The notes beneath the pieces are model-generated. The model was given only the letters and a program-made list of their open reading frames with translations. It was not told where the DNA came from and ran no database searches. From NCBI GenBank assembly GCA_002336805.1, contig DDEZ01000002.1, positions 558,001-622,000 on the forward strand: DNA of 64,000 nucleotides, read 5' to 3'. A program made the translations under genes and the position numbers. This DNA comes from Bacteroidetes bacterium UBA1941 (GTDB lineage: Bacteria; Bacteroidota; Bacteroidia; Chitinophagales; LD1). This document shows, in pieces, positions 45,567 through 54,005 of this stretch; within the stretch, counting starts at the first letter, position 1; every line of letters starts with the position of its first letter.

Positions 45567-45819
45567 ACGTATGTTTTATGTTTTTAGAAAGCCTTGCCGT
45601 ACGCGGCAATAGTTGTTTCGGAGGAATGATAACAAGTGAAAGAAAAAAACACTTACGTTGGTTGGTCTTGGTCGCTTCGATCTGAATAAAGGGAAACGGA
45701 ATGCGCGTGAGTGTTTGCGTATTGCGTTACAATATTAAAGATTCCTTTTGAAACAGCCAAACGGCCCCTAAATATCCAAAGGGGATTTAACAGCCGACCT
45801 CACCCATCAGTCTTCGGCA

Positions 45820-45846
45820 GCTTCCCTCTCCGAGGGAGAGGGAAGC
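45820..45846. repeat. Perfect 12-bp hairpin with 3-base loop
   Basis: GCTTCCCTCTCC GAG GGAGAGGGAAGC; no T-run follows. Typical GC-rich intergenic palindrome of Bacteroidota genomes; role unclear. Confidence 0.6.
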
Positions 45847-45945
45847 GCCTATTGTCTGGAAGACGGTTTGTGCGTCGCTAATAGTTAGATCGGTCTGTTG
45901 TGAATACGCCTGCTACTGCTATCGGTGAGGTGTGCTGTAAAAATT

Positions 45946-45953
45946 TATCTTTG
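45946..45953 (+). promoter_or_regulatory. Putative Bacteroidota -7 box for serS
   Basis: TATCTTTG exactly fits TAnnTTTG, 23 bases before the ATG at 45977. No TTG at the ideal -33 spacing. Confidence 0.45.
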
Positions 45954-45976
45954 CCGACCTAAACGCGTACGCGAAT

Positions 45977-47248
45977 ATGATAGAGATCAACATCATACGG
46001 ACCCAGCCGGACCAGGTGAAGAAAGCCTTGGCGAAGAAGCAATTTAAAGACATACAACTGGTAGACGAGCTGCTACAGGTAGATGAGCAGCGCCGCAAAG
46101 TGCAGCTATCTCTGGAAGAAATACGTGGCAAAGAAAACGCACTGGCCAAGGAAATAGGTGAGCTATTTAAGTCTGGTAAAAAAGACGAAGCTGACCAAAA
46201 GAAAGCACAAGCCGGCGGACTGAAAGAAGAATCTGCAAAGCTCAATGAGCAACTGACCAAACTGGAAAATGACCAGAAGGATATCCTCGTGAAACTGCCT
46301 AACCTGCCGCACAGCTCTGTGCCCGAGGGCAAGACACCAGAAGACAATGAAGTAGTAAAGCAGGTGGGCGAGATACCTACCCTGCATGAGGGTGCGCTGC
46401 CACACTGGGACATAGCCAAGAAGTATGACCTCTTTGATCTCGAGCTGGGTGTGAAGATCACCGGCGCGGGCTTTCCTGTGTACAAAGGTAAAGGAGCCAA
46501 GCTACAGCGTGCGCTCGTGAGCTTCTTTCTGGATCATGCTATAGAGGCAGGCTATGACGAGGTGATACCCCCGTATATGGTCAATAAAGATTCGGGATTC
46601 GGCACAGGCCAGCTGCCTGACAAGGAGGGCCAGATGTATCACGCTACGGAGGATGATTTCTACCTGATACCTACTGCGGAGGTACCAGTGACCAATATCT
46701 ATCGCGACGAGATCATAGACGAGAAGGACCTGCCTAAAAAGAATACCGCTTACAGCCCATGCTTCCGCCGTGAGGCTGGTAGCTATGGCAAGGACGTACG
46801 CGGCCTGAACCGCCTACATCAGTTTGAGAAAGTGGAGATAGTACAGATAGTACACCCGGACAAATCATACGAGGTGCTGGAAGATATGGTGAAGCATGTA
46901 GAGGTGCTGCTGCAAAAACTGGAACTGCCATACCGTATCCTGCGCCTCTGTGGCGGTGATATGGGCTTCGCCTCTGCGCTCACGTATGACTTTGAGGTAT
47001 ATAGCACGGCACAGCAGCGCTGGCTGGAGGTGAGCTCTGTTTCAAACTTTGAGACCTTCCAGACCAATAGACTCAAGGCACGCTTCCGCGATGAAAACAA
47101 GAAGGTGCGCCTGGCACACTCACTGAATGGCAGCGCCCTGGCCCTGCCACGTATCGTAGCATCACTGCTGGAAAACCACCAGACCAAAGATGGTATCAAG
47201 ATCCCTGCAGCCCTGGTGCCGTATACTAAGTTTGACAAGATCGGATAG
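45977..47248 (+). CDS. serS: Seryl-tRNA synthetase
   Basis: 423 residues, class II synthetase that charges tRNA-Ser. N-terminal antiparallel coiled-coil arm (about 1-105, MIEINIIRTQPDQVKKALAK then a long heptad-like stretch) and a class II catalytic core with motif 2 in SPCFRREAGSYGKDVRGLNR (about 258-277), and motif 3 near LNGSALALPRIVASLLEN. No insertion or truncation. Divergent from rho; a weak hairpin at 47259-47277 may end the transcript. Confidence 0.98.
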   Translation: MIEINIIRTQPDQVKKALAKKQFKDIQLVDELLQVDEQRRKVQLSLEEIRGKENALAKEIGELFKSGKKDEADQKKAQAGGLKEESAKLNEQLTKLENDQKDILVKLPNLPHSSVPEGKTPEDNEVVKQVGEIPTLHEGALPHWDIAKKYDLFDLELGVKITGAGFPVYKGKGAKLQRALVSFFLDHAIEAGYDEVIPPYMVNKDSGFGTGQLPDKEGQMYHATEDDFYLIPTAEVPVTNIYRDEIIDEKDLPKKNTAYSPCFRREAGSYGKDVRGLNRLHQFEKVEIVQIVHPDKSYEVLEDMVKHVEVLLQKLELPYRILRLCGGDMGFASALTYDFEVYSTAQQRWLEVSSVSNFETFQTNRLKARFRDENKKVRLAHSLNGSALALPRIVASLLENHQTKDGIKIPAALVPYTKFDKIG

Positions 47249-47556
47249 CCTCTGCTACACGCCTGAGGAAAAGGCGTCTTAACACGGATTAAAAATCTGA
47301 TCGGGATAACTTTTATCTCTTTCCGATACTTGTTTCCCGGGCTACGAGTCAGATCAGGGATACATTCCACGATAGTGTTTAGATCACTGTCCAATATATC
47401 CTGCTCACGAGCGTTAGCACAAACCCTGCCAAATTATTTGTCACTGCATGGACAGCACGGTGGCCATGTTTTGCTGTGGGAAAGTAATGACACTAGCATG
47501 ACTATTGCAGCCACTAAAACGGATATGTTTACGTTACAGTAATATAAGTTACCCTC
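47249..47556. other. Intergenic region after serS
   Basis: 308 bases. Hairpin ACGCCT GAGGAAA AGGCGT (47259-47277) with only a short T stretch, a possible serS terminator. The rest shows no convincing gene. Confidence 0.5.
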
Positions 47557-47691
47557 ATGAAGTCAACCACCGCTATGAATGTCTTACTGCTGGCTTTTTG
47601 CGCTACGCTACTGGTATTTGTGTTCTTCAGCTCCCGCCTCACCGAGCTCAATAAGGTGCGTCAGGCACAGTTGGAGTCCACGAGCAGATAG
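47557..47691 (+). CDS. Tiny single-helix membrane peptide, unknown
   Basis: 44 residues from ATG 47557 to TAG 47689-47691: a basic start (MKSTTAMN), one hydrophobic helix (VLLLAFCATLLVFVFF), then a polar tail with SRLTELNKVRQAQLES. It ends 36 bases before a strong terminator (47727-47753). Codon pattern and helix are plausible for a real small protein but there is no family match to support it. Confidence 0.45.
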   Translation: MKSTTAMNVLLLAFCATLLVFVFFSSRLTELNKVRQAQLESTSR

Positions 47692-47726
47692 GACATAAGA
47701 TCATCCACTTTGAAAATCTCTTAAAT

Positions 47727-47753
47727 GGGGGCACTATACGGCCCCCTTTTTTG
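47727..47753 (+). terminator. Rho-independent terminator
   Basis: GGGGGC (47727-47732) pairs with GCCCCC (47741-47746) around an 8-base loop, followed by a six-T run (47747-47752). It serves the small plus-strand ORF and overlaps the end of the convergent DUF1295 gene (its stop begins 47734). Confidence 0.75.
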
Positions 47754-48591
47754 TGGGCAGAGGTATGAAGGCGCTGGTCCTTTTTTGATAGTCCTCGTAT
47801 TCTTTATTGCCTTTGTATTTGCTCTCCAGCATGGTGACTCCGGAGACACGGAGAAGGAGGAAGGTGATGGTAGCAGGTCCGATAGCACGTAGCAGTATAT
47901 CTATCACACCATGTGCAGATACGCAGCTCAGCAGGAAGATGCCCCACCACATAGATGCTTCACCAAAGTAGTTGGGATGGCGCGTGTACTGCCAGACTCC
48001 GTAGCGCATGACCTTGCCTTTGTTAGCGGGGTCTTTTTTGAATTGGGCGAGTTGGTAGTCGCCGACGGCTTCGAAGAAAAAGCCGAGGAGCCAGAGTACT
48101 ACGCTTACGGCAAAAAGAACAGATACTGACCAGCGCATATAGTGGTGCTCCTGGAAATCTATCGGACTAGCAAACACTAGCACAACTGGGGAAGCAATGA
48201 TCAGCATCAAGATGCCTTGCAGGAGGAAGACCTGCAGATAAGAACGCCAGTAAACATTCCTTCCCCATTCCTCTCTCCATTTCGCATAGCGCCAGTCTTC
48301 GGGTTTCGACCAGTTTCGTGTGAAAAGATAGGTGCCGAGCCGCAACCCCCAGAGAGATACAAATGCCAGAATTGTATATTGACTAGACCAGTCGGGGTCT
48401 GGTGTCGTACCACGCCAGATGCAGGCTACTATGCCTACTATCACAAAGCCAAACGGCCAGCCTATATCTGCCAGATCATTTTTCCTTTTGACCAGGGCTA
48501 CGATATAGAGCAGCGTCTGAAAGATCCATACAGCCAGCCCGCAATAGAGGAAGGAATTCGATGTATCAGAAAAGTTTTCCATCACTATCAT
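47734..48591 (-). CDS. DUF1295 / steroid 5-alpha-reductase C-terminal domain family membrane protein
   Basis: 285 residues (alternative start at 48582, MENFSD). About six hydrophobic helices. Conserved end of the DUF1295 and isoprenylcysteine/steroid reductase group: RYGVWQYTRHPNYFGEASMWWG (positions about 205-226), which includes the conserved R-P/H-N-Y and a second region LLRVSGVTMLESKYKGNKEYEDYQKRTSAF with the E and Y. NADPH-dependent reduction or methylation is the family role; substrate not known. Its start lies inside the end of the upstream DUF72 gene, overlapping by 26 bases, so translation is likely coupled. Confidence 0.88.
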   Translation of the reverse strand: MIVMENFSDTSNSFLYCGLAVWIFQTLLYIVALVKRKNDLADIGWPFGFVIVGIVACIWRGTTPDPDWSSQYTILAFVSLWGLRLGTYLFTRNWSKPEDWRYAKWREEWGRNVYWRSYLQVFLLQGILMLIIASPVVLVFASPIDFQEHHYMRWSVSVLFAVSVVLWLLGFFFEAVGDYQLAQFKKDPANKGKVMRYGVWQYTRHPNYFGEASMWWGIFLLSCVSAHGVIDILLRAIGPATITFLLLRVSGVTMLESKYKGNKEYEDYQKRTSAFIPLPTKKGAV

Positions 48592-49480
48592 CTAACAGCT
48601 TTGGTATCGGGATGTTCAGCCCCGCCTCCTTGTTGATCTTCTCGATACTGTATTTGCAGAGAGTAGGGCTGTTCTTCTCCTCGTGTGTATGCATGAAGAA
48701 GTATACGGTGTCTACGCCGGCATCGATCCATTTGGCCAGGCGCTTGGCCCAGTCGTCCATGCGCTTGTAGTCTGTGGGATCGCCGTCATTGCCTACATAG
48801 CGTACGAATGCCGTTGGTGTGGTGAGCCGCATATGCAGCGCATCGCGGCGGCCCGCAGTATCGGTGATCACTGTAGAGGCTTTGACCTGGCGGAGCATGT
48901 CCCAGCCCTCCTCTGCTTCTACTTTATCCTGAAACCAATCAGGGTGGCGAAACTCTACGGCTACTTTGAAATCCTTGGGGAGTGATTGGAGATATTTATA
49001 GAGGTTGTCTATGTTGGCTGCATTGGGTGCGAAGCGGTCATCAAACTGCATGAAGCAGTGGCCCATCTTGTCACCGAAACCGGAAAAGCTTTCCAGTATG
49101 GCCTCCGTATCTTTCTCTACATTTTTCAGCCGGCGGATGTGCGTGACGATCTGTGGCATCTTGGGCGCAAAGCGGAAATTGTCATCTGCGAAGCTGGCCC
49201 ACTTCTCTACCGTACTCTTTGGGAAGACGCGATAGAACATCGCATTGAGCTCGATGCTGTTGAACTCTTTTACGTAGAACTTAAGGAAGTCGGCCTCCTT
49301 GGTTTTCTTGGGGTACAGTGATCCCAGCCACTCCTTGCGGCCCCACTTGGCGCAGCCGGCGTAGACATGAGGTGCGGTTTTCTTTTTCTTCAGAGACGCC
49401 AGTAGCTGCTCCGTGCTCGCATGATCTGCGGGGAGTTTAAATTTTACTTTGCTGAGGTCATCTACCTTTCCAAAATCCAT
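48566..49480 (-). CDS. DUF72 family protein
   Basis: 304 residues, cytoplasmic, TIM-barrel-like family. Visible markers: HVYAGCAKWGRKEWLGSLYP (about 35-54), LKFYVKEFNSIELNAMFYR (about 65-83), FRFAPKMPQIVTHIRRL, HCFMQFDDRF, VAVEFRHPDWF (about 172-182), TVYFFMHTHEE. Function unknown; DUF72 is common and strongly conserved. Overlaps the DUF1295 gene at its 3' end. The PLP enzyme gene lies 12 bases upstream on the same strand, so a three-gene operon 50704-47734 is likely. Confidence 0.93.
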   Translation of the reverse strand: MDFGKVDDLSKVKFKLPADHASTEQLLASLKKKKTAPHVYAGCAKWGRKEWLGSLYPKKTKEADFLKFYVKEFNSIELNAMFYRVFPKSTVEKWASFADDNFRFAPKMPQIVTHIRRLKNVEKDTEAILESFSGFGDKMGHCFMQFDDRFAPNAANIDNLYKYLQSLPKDFKVAVEFRHPDWFQDKVEAEEGWDMLRQVKASTVITDTAGRRDALHMRLTTPTAFVRYVGNDGDPTDYKRMDDWAKRLAKWIDAGVDTVYFFMHTHEEKNSPTLCKYSIEKINKEAGLNIPIPKLLDDSDGKLF

Positions 49481-49492
49481 AGTCTTCGTTAT

Positions 49493-50704
49493 TTATTTAC
49501 TCAAAGCCTGCTCCAGATCTGCGATGATGTCCTGCACATCCTCTATCCCCACAGACAGGCGCACCAGCCCATCTGTGATACCAAACTTCTCGCGCTGCTC
49601 CTTTGGCACAAAGTAGTGTGACATAGAGGCAGGATGCTGGATCAGTGTATCCGTAGTGCCCAGAGAGGCCGTCAGTTTGCAGAACTTCAGCCGCTTCATC
49701 AGCTGCTCACCGGCCTTGTATCCCTTCTTCATCTCAAAGCTGATCACACCGCCGTAGCGCTTCATTTGCTTCTTGGCCAGCTCGTGGTCAGGGTGCGAGG
49801 GCAGACCGAGGTAGTTGACCTTTGAGATGGCTTTATGTTTACTCAGCCACTCAGCTATTTCCATCGCATTGCTGCAGTGCTGCTCCATGCGCAGGCTCAG
49901 GGTTTTCATTCCCAGGTTTAGCAGCCAGGCATCAAAGGGAGAGATGATAGATCCGTGCAGTTTACGTATGGTCCAGATATCTTTCTCTACAAATTTCACA
50001 TCAGCCCCGGTCACCACACCGCTCAGTCCTGTGCCGTGTCCATTCAGGTATTTGGTAGAGGAGTGTATCACAATGTCTACCCCCAGCGCCAGCGGCCGCT
50101 GCAGGTACGGAGAGGCGAAAGTATTATCCACCACCATCTTCGTTTTATACTTATGCGCTAGTGTAGCGAGCGCCTTGAGGTCATAGCAGTTGATGGTAGG
50201 ATTTGACGGCGACTCTGCATAGAGCAGCCTTACTTTTTTGTCTTTCTTGAGTATCGCTTCTACCTTATCCAGCTGATGCAGGTCGGCGTAGTACACTTTC
50301 AGCCCGTACTGCTGGGCTATATGATTGACATAGTCTATGGTAGTGCCGTAGATATTGCCCTGCACCAGCAGCGAGTCGCCCGGCCTCACTATGGCCTGAA
50401 AGACCGCCGAGATAGCCGCCATACCTGAGGAGAAGAGCAGCGATTTACAATCACTGTTCGTCCCGTACGATTCCAGTTGCTCTATCTTGCGCTCCGCCAG
50501 TTCCGCATTGGGGTGGCTCCAGCGGGAATAGATATAGGCCTTCTCTTTCCCTTTAAATACTTCCTGCGCCTTCTCCGGAGACTCGTAGATGTATGTAGAT
50601 GAGAGATACAGCGGCGCTGTATGCGGCATTATATATTCATCTACTGGCGCATTGTCCTGTGCCGTCAGTGATGCGAACTTTAGATCTTTCTTACCTTTAC
50701 TCAT
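49493..50704 (-). CDS. Cys/Met-metabolism PLP-dependent enzyme (cystathionine gamma-synthase/lyase or methionine gamma-lyase family)
   Basis: 403 residues from ATG 50704 (MSKGKKDLKFAS); an upstream ATG at 50758 would overlap a divergent start and a repeat (50734-50750). Hallmarks of the family: PLYLSSTYIYESPEKAQE, SRWSHPNAELAERKI (the R-x-x-N-P-T motif reads R-W-S-H-P-N here), FSSGMAAISAVFQAIVRPGD, VVDNTFASPYLQRP and the Schiff-base lysine in VIHSSTKYLNGHG. Acts on a sulfur-containing amino acid; synthase, beta/gamma-lyase or sulfhydrylase function cannot be separated by eye. First gene of a run with DUF72 and DUF1295. Confidence 0.9.
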   Translation of the reverse strand: MSKGKKDLKFASLTAQDNAPVDEYIMPHTAPLYLSSTYIYESPEKAQEVFKGKEKAYIYSRWSHPNAELAERKIEQLESYGTNSDCKSLLFSSGMAAISAVFQAIVRPGDSLLVQGNIYGTTIDYVNHIAQQYGLKVYYADLHQLDKVEAILKKDKKVRLLYAESPSNPTINCYDLKALATLAHKYKTKMVVDNTFASPYLQRPLALGVDIVIHSSTKYLNGHGTGLSGVVTGADVKFVEKDIWTIRKLHGSIISPFDAWLLNLGMKTLSLRMEQHCSNAMEIAEWLSKHKAISKVNYLGLPSHPDHELAKKQMKRYGGVISFEMKKGYKAGEQLMKRLKFCKLTASLGTTDTLIQHPASMSHYFVPKEQREKFGITDGLVRLSVGIEDVQDIIADLEQALSK

Positions 50705-50733
50705 AGAGCTATTACTATCTGATTTTGTATCTG

Positions 50734-50750
50734 TCTTAATACTTAATACC
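50734..50750. repeat. Dispersed TACTTAATACT-type repeat, copy B
   Basis: TCTTAATACTTAATACC, identical over 16 bases to part of the copy at 57934-57964. Lies in the divergent intergenic region between the PLP enzyme and DinB genes. Confidence 0.5.
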
Positions 50751-50756
50751 ATTTTC

Positions 50757-51275
50757 ATGTATACCCTCTCCGACCATCTCGGCTACACCATCTGGGCTAC
50801 TACCAAGTTATCACAAATATTGGAAAAGGCTGACGAATCACTGCTGCGAAAAGAAACCCCCAGCAGCTTCAATACGATAGAGAAAACCATCCTCCATATC
50901 TGGGACGCCGAGATAGCCTGGTTCAAACGCCTTCATGGCATCAGCATCACCGAGTGGCCATCAAAGAATTTCCATGGCGGTAAAGAGGAATTGCTCGCCG
51001 GCTGGCTGCAGAGCGGGGTAGAGTTTAAAGAATATATTGAGGCCCAAGGCTTGGATTATTTGCATCAGCAGATAGACTATCGCAATACCGCAGGCAAGCC
51101 ATTCTCAAACACCGTAGAGGAAATCATCTACCACGTGGTCAATCATGGCACCTTTCACCGCGGCCAGATCATCACCATGCTCCGTGCAAACGGCTGGACG
51201 GAGAAACCCGAGAATGAAGTATTGACCAGCACAGACCTGGTCACCTACCTGAGGGAGACGCGGCAGCAGGCCTAG
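50757..51275 (+). CDS. DinB family protein
   Basis: 172 residues from ATG 50757 (MYTLSDHLGYTIWATTKLSQ). Four-helix-bundle DinB/YfiT fold; candidate metal-binding histidines are in ILHIWDAEIAWFKRLHG (about 45-61) and in HVVNHGTFHRGQI (about 127-139), the usual three-histidine layout. Many DinB proteins are metal-dependent thiol transferases; this one has no assigned substrate. Gene overlaps the convergent next one by four bases. Confidence 0.88.
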   Translation: MYTLSDHLGYTIWATTKLSQILEKADESLLRKETPSSFNTIEKTILHIWDAEIAWFKRLHGISITEWPSKNFHGGKEELLAGWLQSGVEFKEYIEAQGLDYLHQQIDYRNTAGKPFSNTVEEIIYHVVNHGTFHRGQIITMLRANGWTEKPENEVLTSTDLVTYLRETRQQA

Positions 51276-51739
51276 TAGCCCGGCGCTGCACGCTTCATGG
51301 CTTTCGTTCCTTTTACGATCTTGACGATGCCTGATATGAGAAGGGGAGTACCCACTAGCAGCCCCAGTCCGCCACCACCTACCTCCGCACCGTGCACCAC
51401 ATAGTCGCGCACCGGCGTATTACTGCCATTGATATCCCGTTTCAGCGCAGGTACACCGGTAGCCAGCAGCACCGACCCGCCTACCGCAAAGACGCTCCCT
51501 ATCACCGTGAGCGCGATGCCCCCGTTTCTCTGCTTGCGCCCAAACCTGTATTCTGAGCTATTATAGTTAGCTGTCTGGCCGCCGGAGTCTGCCAGCTGTA
51601 TCCTGCTGAGGTTCGCAGGCGCATTCATAGCCATGAGAGGCTCATTATGATTTCTAAAAAGTATGGAACGCTGCCCCGTCTGTGCAAACACCACCGACAC
51701 CATACAGAGCAATAAACTGAGAAAGAAAGCCCGTGTCAT
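51272..51739 (-). CDS. Exported small membrane protein, unknown
   Basis: 155 residues. Signal peptide 1-19 (ends VFAQ). A glycine-rich hydrophobic pair near 73-95 (GIALTVIGSVFAVGGSVLLA) and 118-138 (GAEVGGGGLGLLVGTPLLIS) suggests two membrane helices. No recognised family. The 3' end overlaps the DinB gene by four bases; it is downstream of nothing on the same strand. Confidence 0.7.
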   Translation of the reverse strand: MTRAFFLSLLLCMVSVVFAQTGQRSILFRNHNEPLMAMNAPANLSRIQLADSGGQTANYNSSEYRFGRKQRNGGIALTVIGSVFAVGGSVLLATGVPALKRDINGSNTPVRDYVVHGAEVGGGGLGLLVGTPLLISGIVKIVKGTKAMKRAAPGY

Positions 51740-51848
51740 GACACATCATTTCAAGATGGTCATACAAACCACAAGCCACAAAAATCTGTGTAATAAGTTG
51801 CATCCAGCCCCAAAGGGCGAAGTATGTGTAGGATATTGGCTGTTAAAG

Positions 51849-51869
51849 TCTCCCCTGTTTCAGGGGAGA
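51849..51869. repeat. 9-bp hairpin with TTT loop
   Basis: TCTCCCCTG TTT CAGGGGAGA, perfect 9-bp stem, no T-run. Intergenic between the small membrane protein gene and kup; phrase-like GC palindrome as at 45820-45846. Confidence 0.6.
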
Positions 51870-51914
51870 TTTAGAGGGGTAAATCGGAGCACCGTGCTAG
51901 CTAAGAATACAAAA

Positions 51915-53855
51915 CTACACCCGCTCCAGCTTGATCTGCTTGGCCCCCTTGATGCGGATGGGCACCATCTCCTCCTCCACGTTGGTCAGCTCCAGGCCAA
52001 AGTCCTCTGGAGTGGAGAGGCTGATAGACTTGATCATGCGGTAAAATTTCACCACAAACTGCTCAAATGGCGTCAGCGCATCATCTATCGCCACACGGGT
52101 ATTGAGGATGATAAATTTGAAGTCTGCCGGCATATTGTATTTGCGTAGCGATGGATAGTGAGACAGTTCATCCACCTCACCGCTGGCCACCATCTCCTCC
52201 ACTATCTTCTTGAACATCAGGTTCACCTTATGCTCCACCTTAAATCCAAAAGACAGCTTCACAAAGAAGCACCTGCGTGGTATGATCGTATCCACTCCAT
52301 AGGTGATGCCATACGGCTCATTGGTGATATCTACGTGTACGAACCAGTAAATGTCCGCCCGCTTAGGCCGCTTGCGGAAGATCGAGTAGATGATATTAGA
52401 GTCGATATGGCTCTTGTCATTGGCCATGCTGAGGTACACCAGGTTATTGGCTTCCTTGGCTATGGTCTCATCCTTCATCAGGTCTTTGAGTGGAGCGATA
52501 TAGTCCTTCACTTCTACAAACTCCGTATGCTTCTTGCGCAGCAGGCGCGCCTGGTAGAATACATACATCACCCCAAAGAGCGCTACCGCTATCATAAACG
52601 TGAACCAGCCCCCATGCGGGAATTTCTCCAGGTTGGACACAAAGAACGCGCCCTCTACCGTGTAGAGGAAAACCGCCAGCCCCACTACCATTATCAGTGG
52701 TTTGCGCTGGATATATTTCAGGTACACCAGCAGGGCAGTGGTCATGAGCATATTCAGCATGATGGCCAGGCCGTAGGCGGCATCCATCCGTGCCGACTCC
52801 TGGAAGATGAACACCACCGCCACGCAGCCAAAGAACAGGAACCAGTTGATGAACGGGATGTACATCTGGCCCTGGTGCTGAGTAGGATAGATCACCTTCA
52901 GGTTTGGCCAGAGGCGCAGCTTCATGGCCTCATTCACCAGGGTAAAGCAGCCCGTGATCAATGCCTGCGAGGCAATGATCGCCGCCATCGTAGCCACGGC
53001 CACACCTATCGGCAGAAACCACTTCGGCATCATATCATAAAATGGGATCTCGGTCACAGTGCCATGGCTCATACAGTCCAGCAGGAAGGCCGACTGGCCA
53101 AAATAATTGAGCAGCAGGCAGCCGAGCACAAAGGCCCAGCTCACGCGGATGTTCAGCTTGCCACAGTGGCCCAGGTCAGAGTACAGCGCCTCGCCACCCG
53201 TAGTACAGAGGAAGACCGCCCCCAGCAGCCAGAAGCCACCCGGATACACTGTGAGCAGATGGATAGCCCAATATGGATTCAGCGCCTGCAGCACCACAGG
53301 GTGCTTGACGATCTGCATCACACCCAGCGTGGCTATCATGATAAACCAGATGGTCATGACCGGGCCAAAGATGCCCCCTACCACACGGGTACCAAACTGC
53401 TGGAAGACAAACAGCCCTATCAGAATGGCTATCACGATAGGCACCACGGTAGTGATGTTAGGATTGATCAGGCGCAGGCCCTCTACGGCAGAGGAGATAG
53501 AGATAGGCGGGGTGATAAAGCCGTCTGCTATCAGGCTCGCGCAGCCTATCAGCGCCGGGAAGATGGTCCACTGCACCTTGTACCGCCGCACCAGCGCATA
53601 GAGCGCAAAGATGCCCCCCTCACCGCGGTTGTCCGCATCGAGGGCCAGGTGCACATACTTGAAGGTGGTGACGATCATCAGCGTCCAGAAAACACATGAC
53701 AGCCCGCCGAAGATGAGCTCCTGCGAGAGGGCCTTGCCGTGTATGATGGCGCTGAGAACGTATATAGGCGAGGTACCGATATCTCCGAAGATGATGCCCA
53801 GAGTGATCAGTACACCTGCAGCACTTAGTTTGTGCAGGTCATTATGGTCTGACAT
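51915..53855 (-). CDS. kup: KUP family potassium uptake transporter
   Basis: 646 residues, inner-membrane proton-coupled potassium importer. Twelve predicted helices in the first 440 residues, beginning at about 15 (LSAAGVLITLGIIFGDIGTS, the KUP signature GDIGTSPIYV), TFKYVHLALDADNRGEGGIFALYALV (about 65-90), ALYSDLGHCGK and QALITGCFTLVNEA (typical of the family), followed by a long soluble C-terminal domain (about 450-646). No truncation. Stop at 51915; neighbours unrelated. No c-di-AMP riboswitch was recognised upstream. Confidence 0.95.
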   Translation of the reverse strand: MSDHNDLHKLSAAGVLITLGIIFGDIGTSPIYVLSAIIHGKALSQELIFGGLSCVFWTLMIVTTFKYVHLALDADNRGEGGIFALYALVRRYKVQWTIFPALIGCASLIADGFITPPISISSAVEGLRLINPNITTVVPIVIAILIGLFVFQQFGTRVVGGIFGPVMTIWFIMIATLGVMQIVKHPVVLQALNPYWAIHLLTVYPGGFWLLGAVFLCTTGGEALYSDLGHCGKLNIRVSWAFVLGCLLLNYFGQSAFLLDCMSHGTVTEIPFYDMMPKWFLPIGVAVATMAAIIASQALITGCFTLVNEAMKLRLWPNLKVIYPTQHQGQMYIPFINWFLFFGCVAVVFIFQESARMDAAYGLAIMLNMLMTTALLVYLKYIQRKPLIMVVGLAVFLYTVEGAFFVSNLEKFPHGGWFTFMIAVALFGVMYVFYQARLLRKKHTEFVEVKDYIAPLKDLMKDETIAKEANNLVYLSMANDKSHIDSNIIYSIFRKRPKRADIYWFVHVDITNEPYGITYGVDTIIPRRCFFVKLSFGFKVEHKVNLMFKKIVEEMVASGEVDELSHYPSLRKYNMPADFKFIILNTRVAIDDALTPFEQFVVKFYRMIKSISLSTPEDFGLELTNVEEEMVPIRIKGAKQIKLERV

Positions 53856-54005
53856 GTATAGCTCCTGATGTAGATGAGGAAAAACGAGAGATCAAAACAC
53901 TGCCGCCGTAGCGACAATCACAACAATCCATTGGGGAGGTGTTAATTTTGTTACACAAAGTTAAAACCTATTTCAGCAGACTATAAAACTTTGACGCAAA
54001 TATAT

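Larger units (their letters stand above)
45567..45976. other. Divergent intergenic region rho/serS
   Basis: 410 bases, no gene recognised. Holds a small hairpin TTGCCG TACG CGGCAA (45594-45609) in the rho leader, a 12-bp tri-loop palindrome (45820-45846), and a -7 box TATCTTTG (45946-45953) before serS. Nothing else can be supported. Confidence 0.55.

Noticed and set aside
44982..45587. A 201-codon plus-strand frame in the rho region
   Set aside because: Antisense to the Q/P-rich insertion of rho; leucine and phenylalanine runs reflect complement of Q and K codons.
45919..46500. A 193-codon minus-strand frame over serS
   Set aside because: Antisense to seryl-tRNA synthetase; serine/phenylalanine-rich translation without any motif.
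47330..47542. A 70-codon frame after serS
   Set aside because: No family features, no membrane helix, poor start context; not supported as a gene.
50705..50758. Upstream ATG at 50758 as start of the Cys/Met PLP enzyme
   Set aside because: It would overlap the divergent DinB start by two bases and place the dispersed repeat (50734-50750) inside the coding region; the ATG at 50704 gives the normal family N-terminus.
52158..53699. A 513-codon open frame on the plus strand opposite kup
   Set aside because: It lies fully antisense to the well-supported potassium transporter, with histidine-rich, non-protein-like composition and no recognisable motif; it is a shadow of biased codon use.
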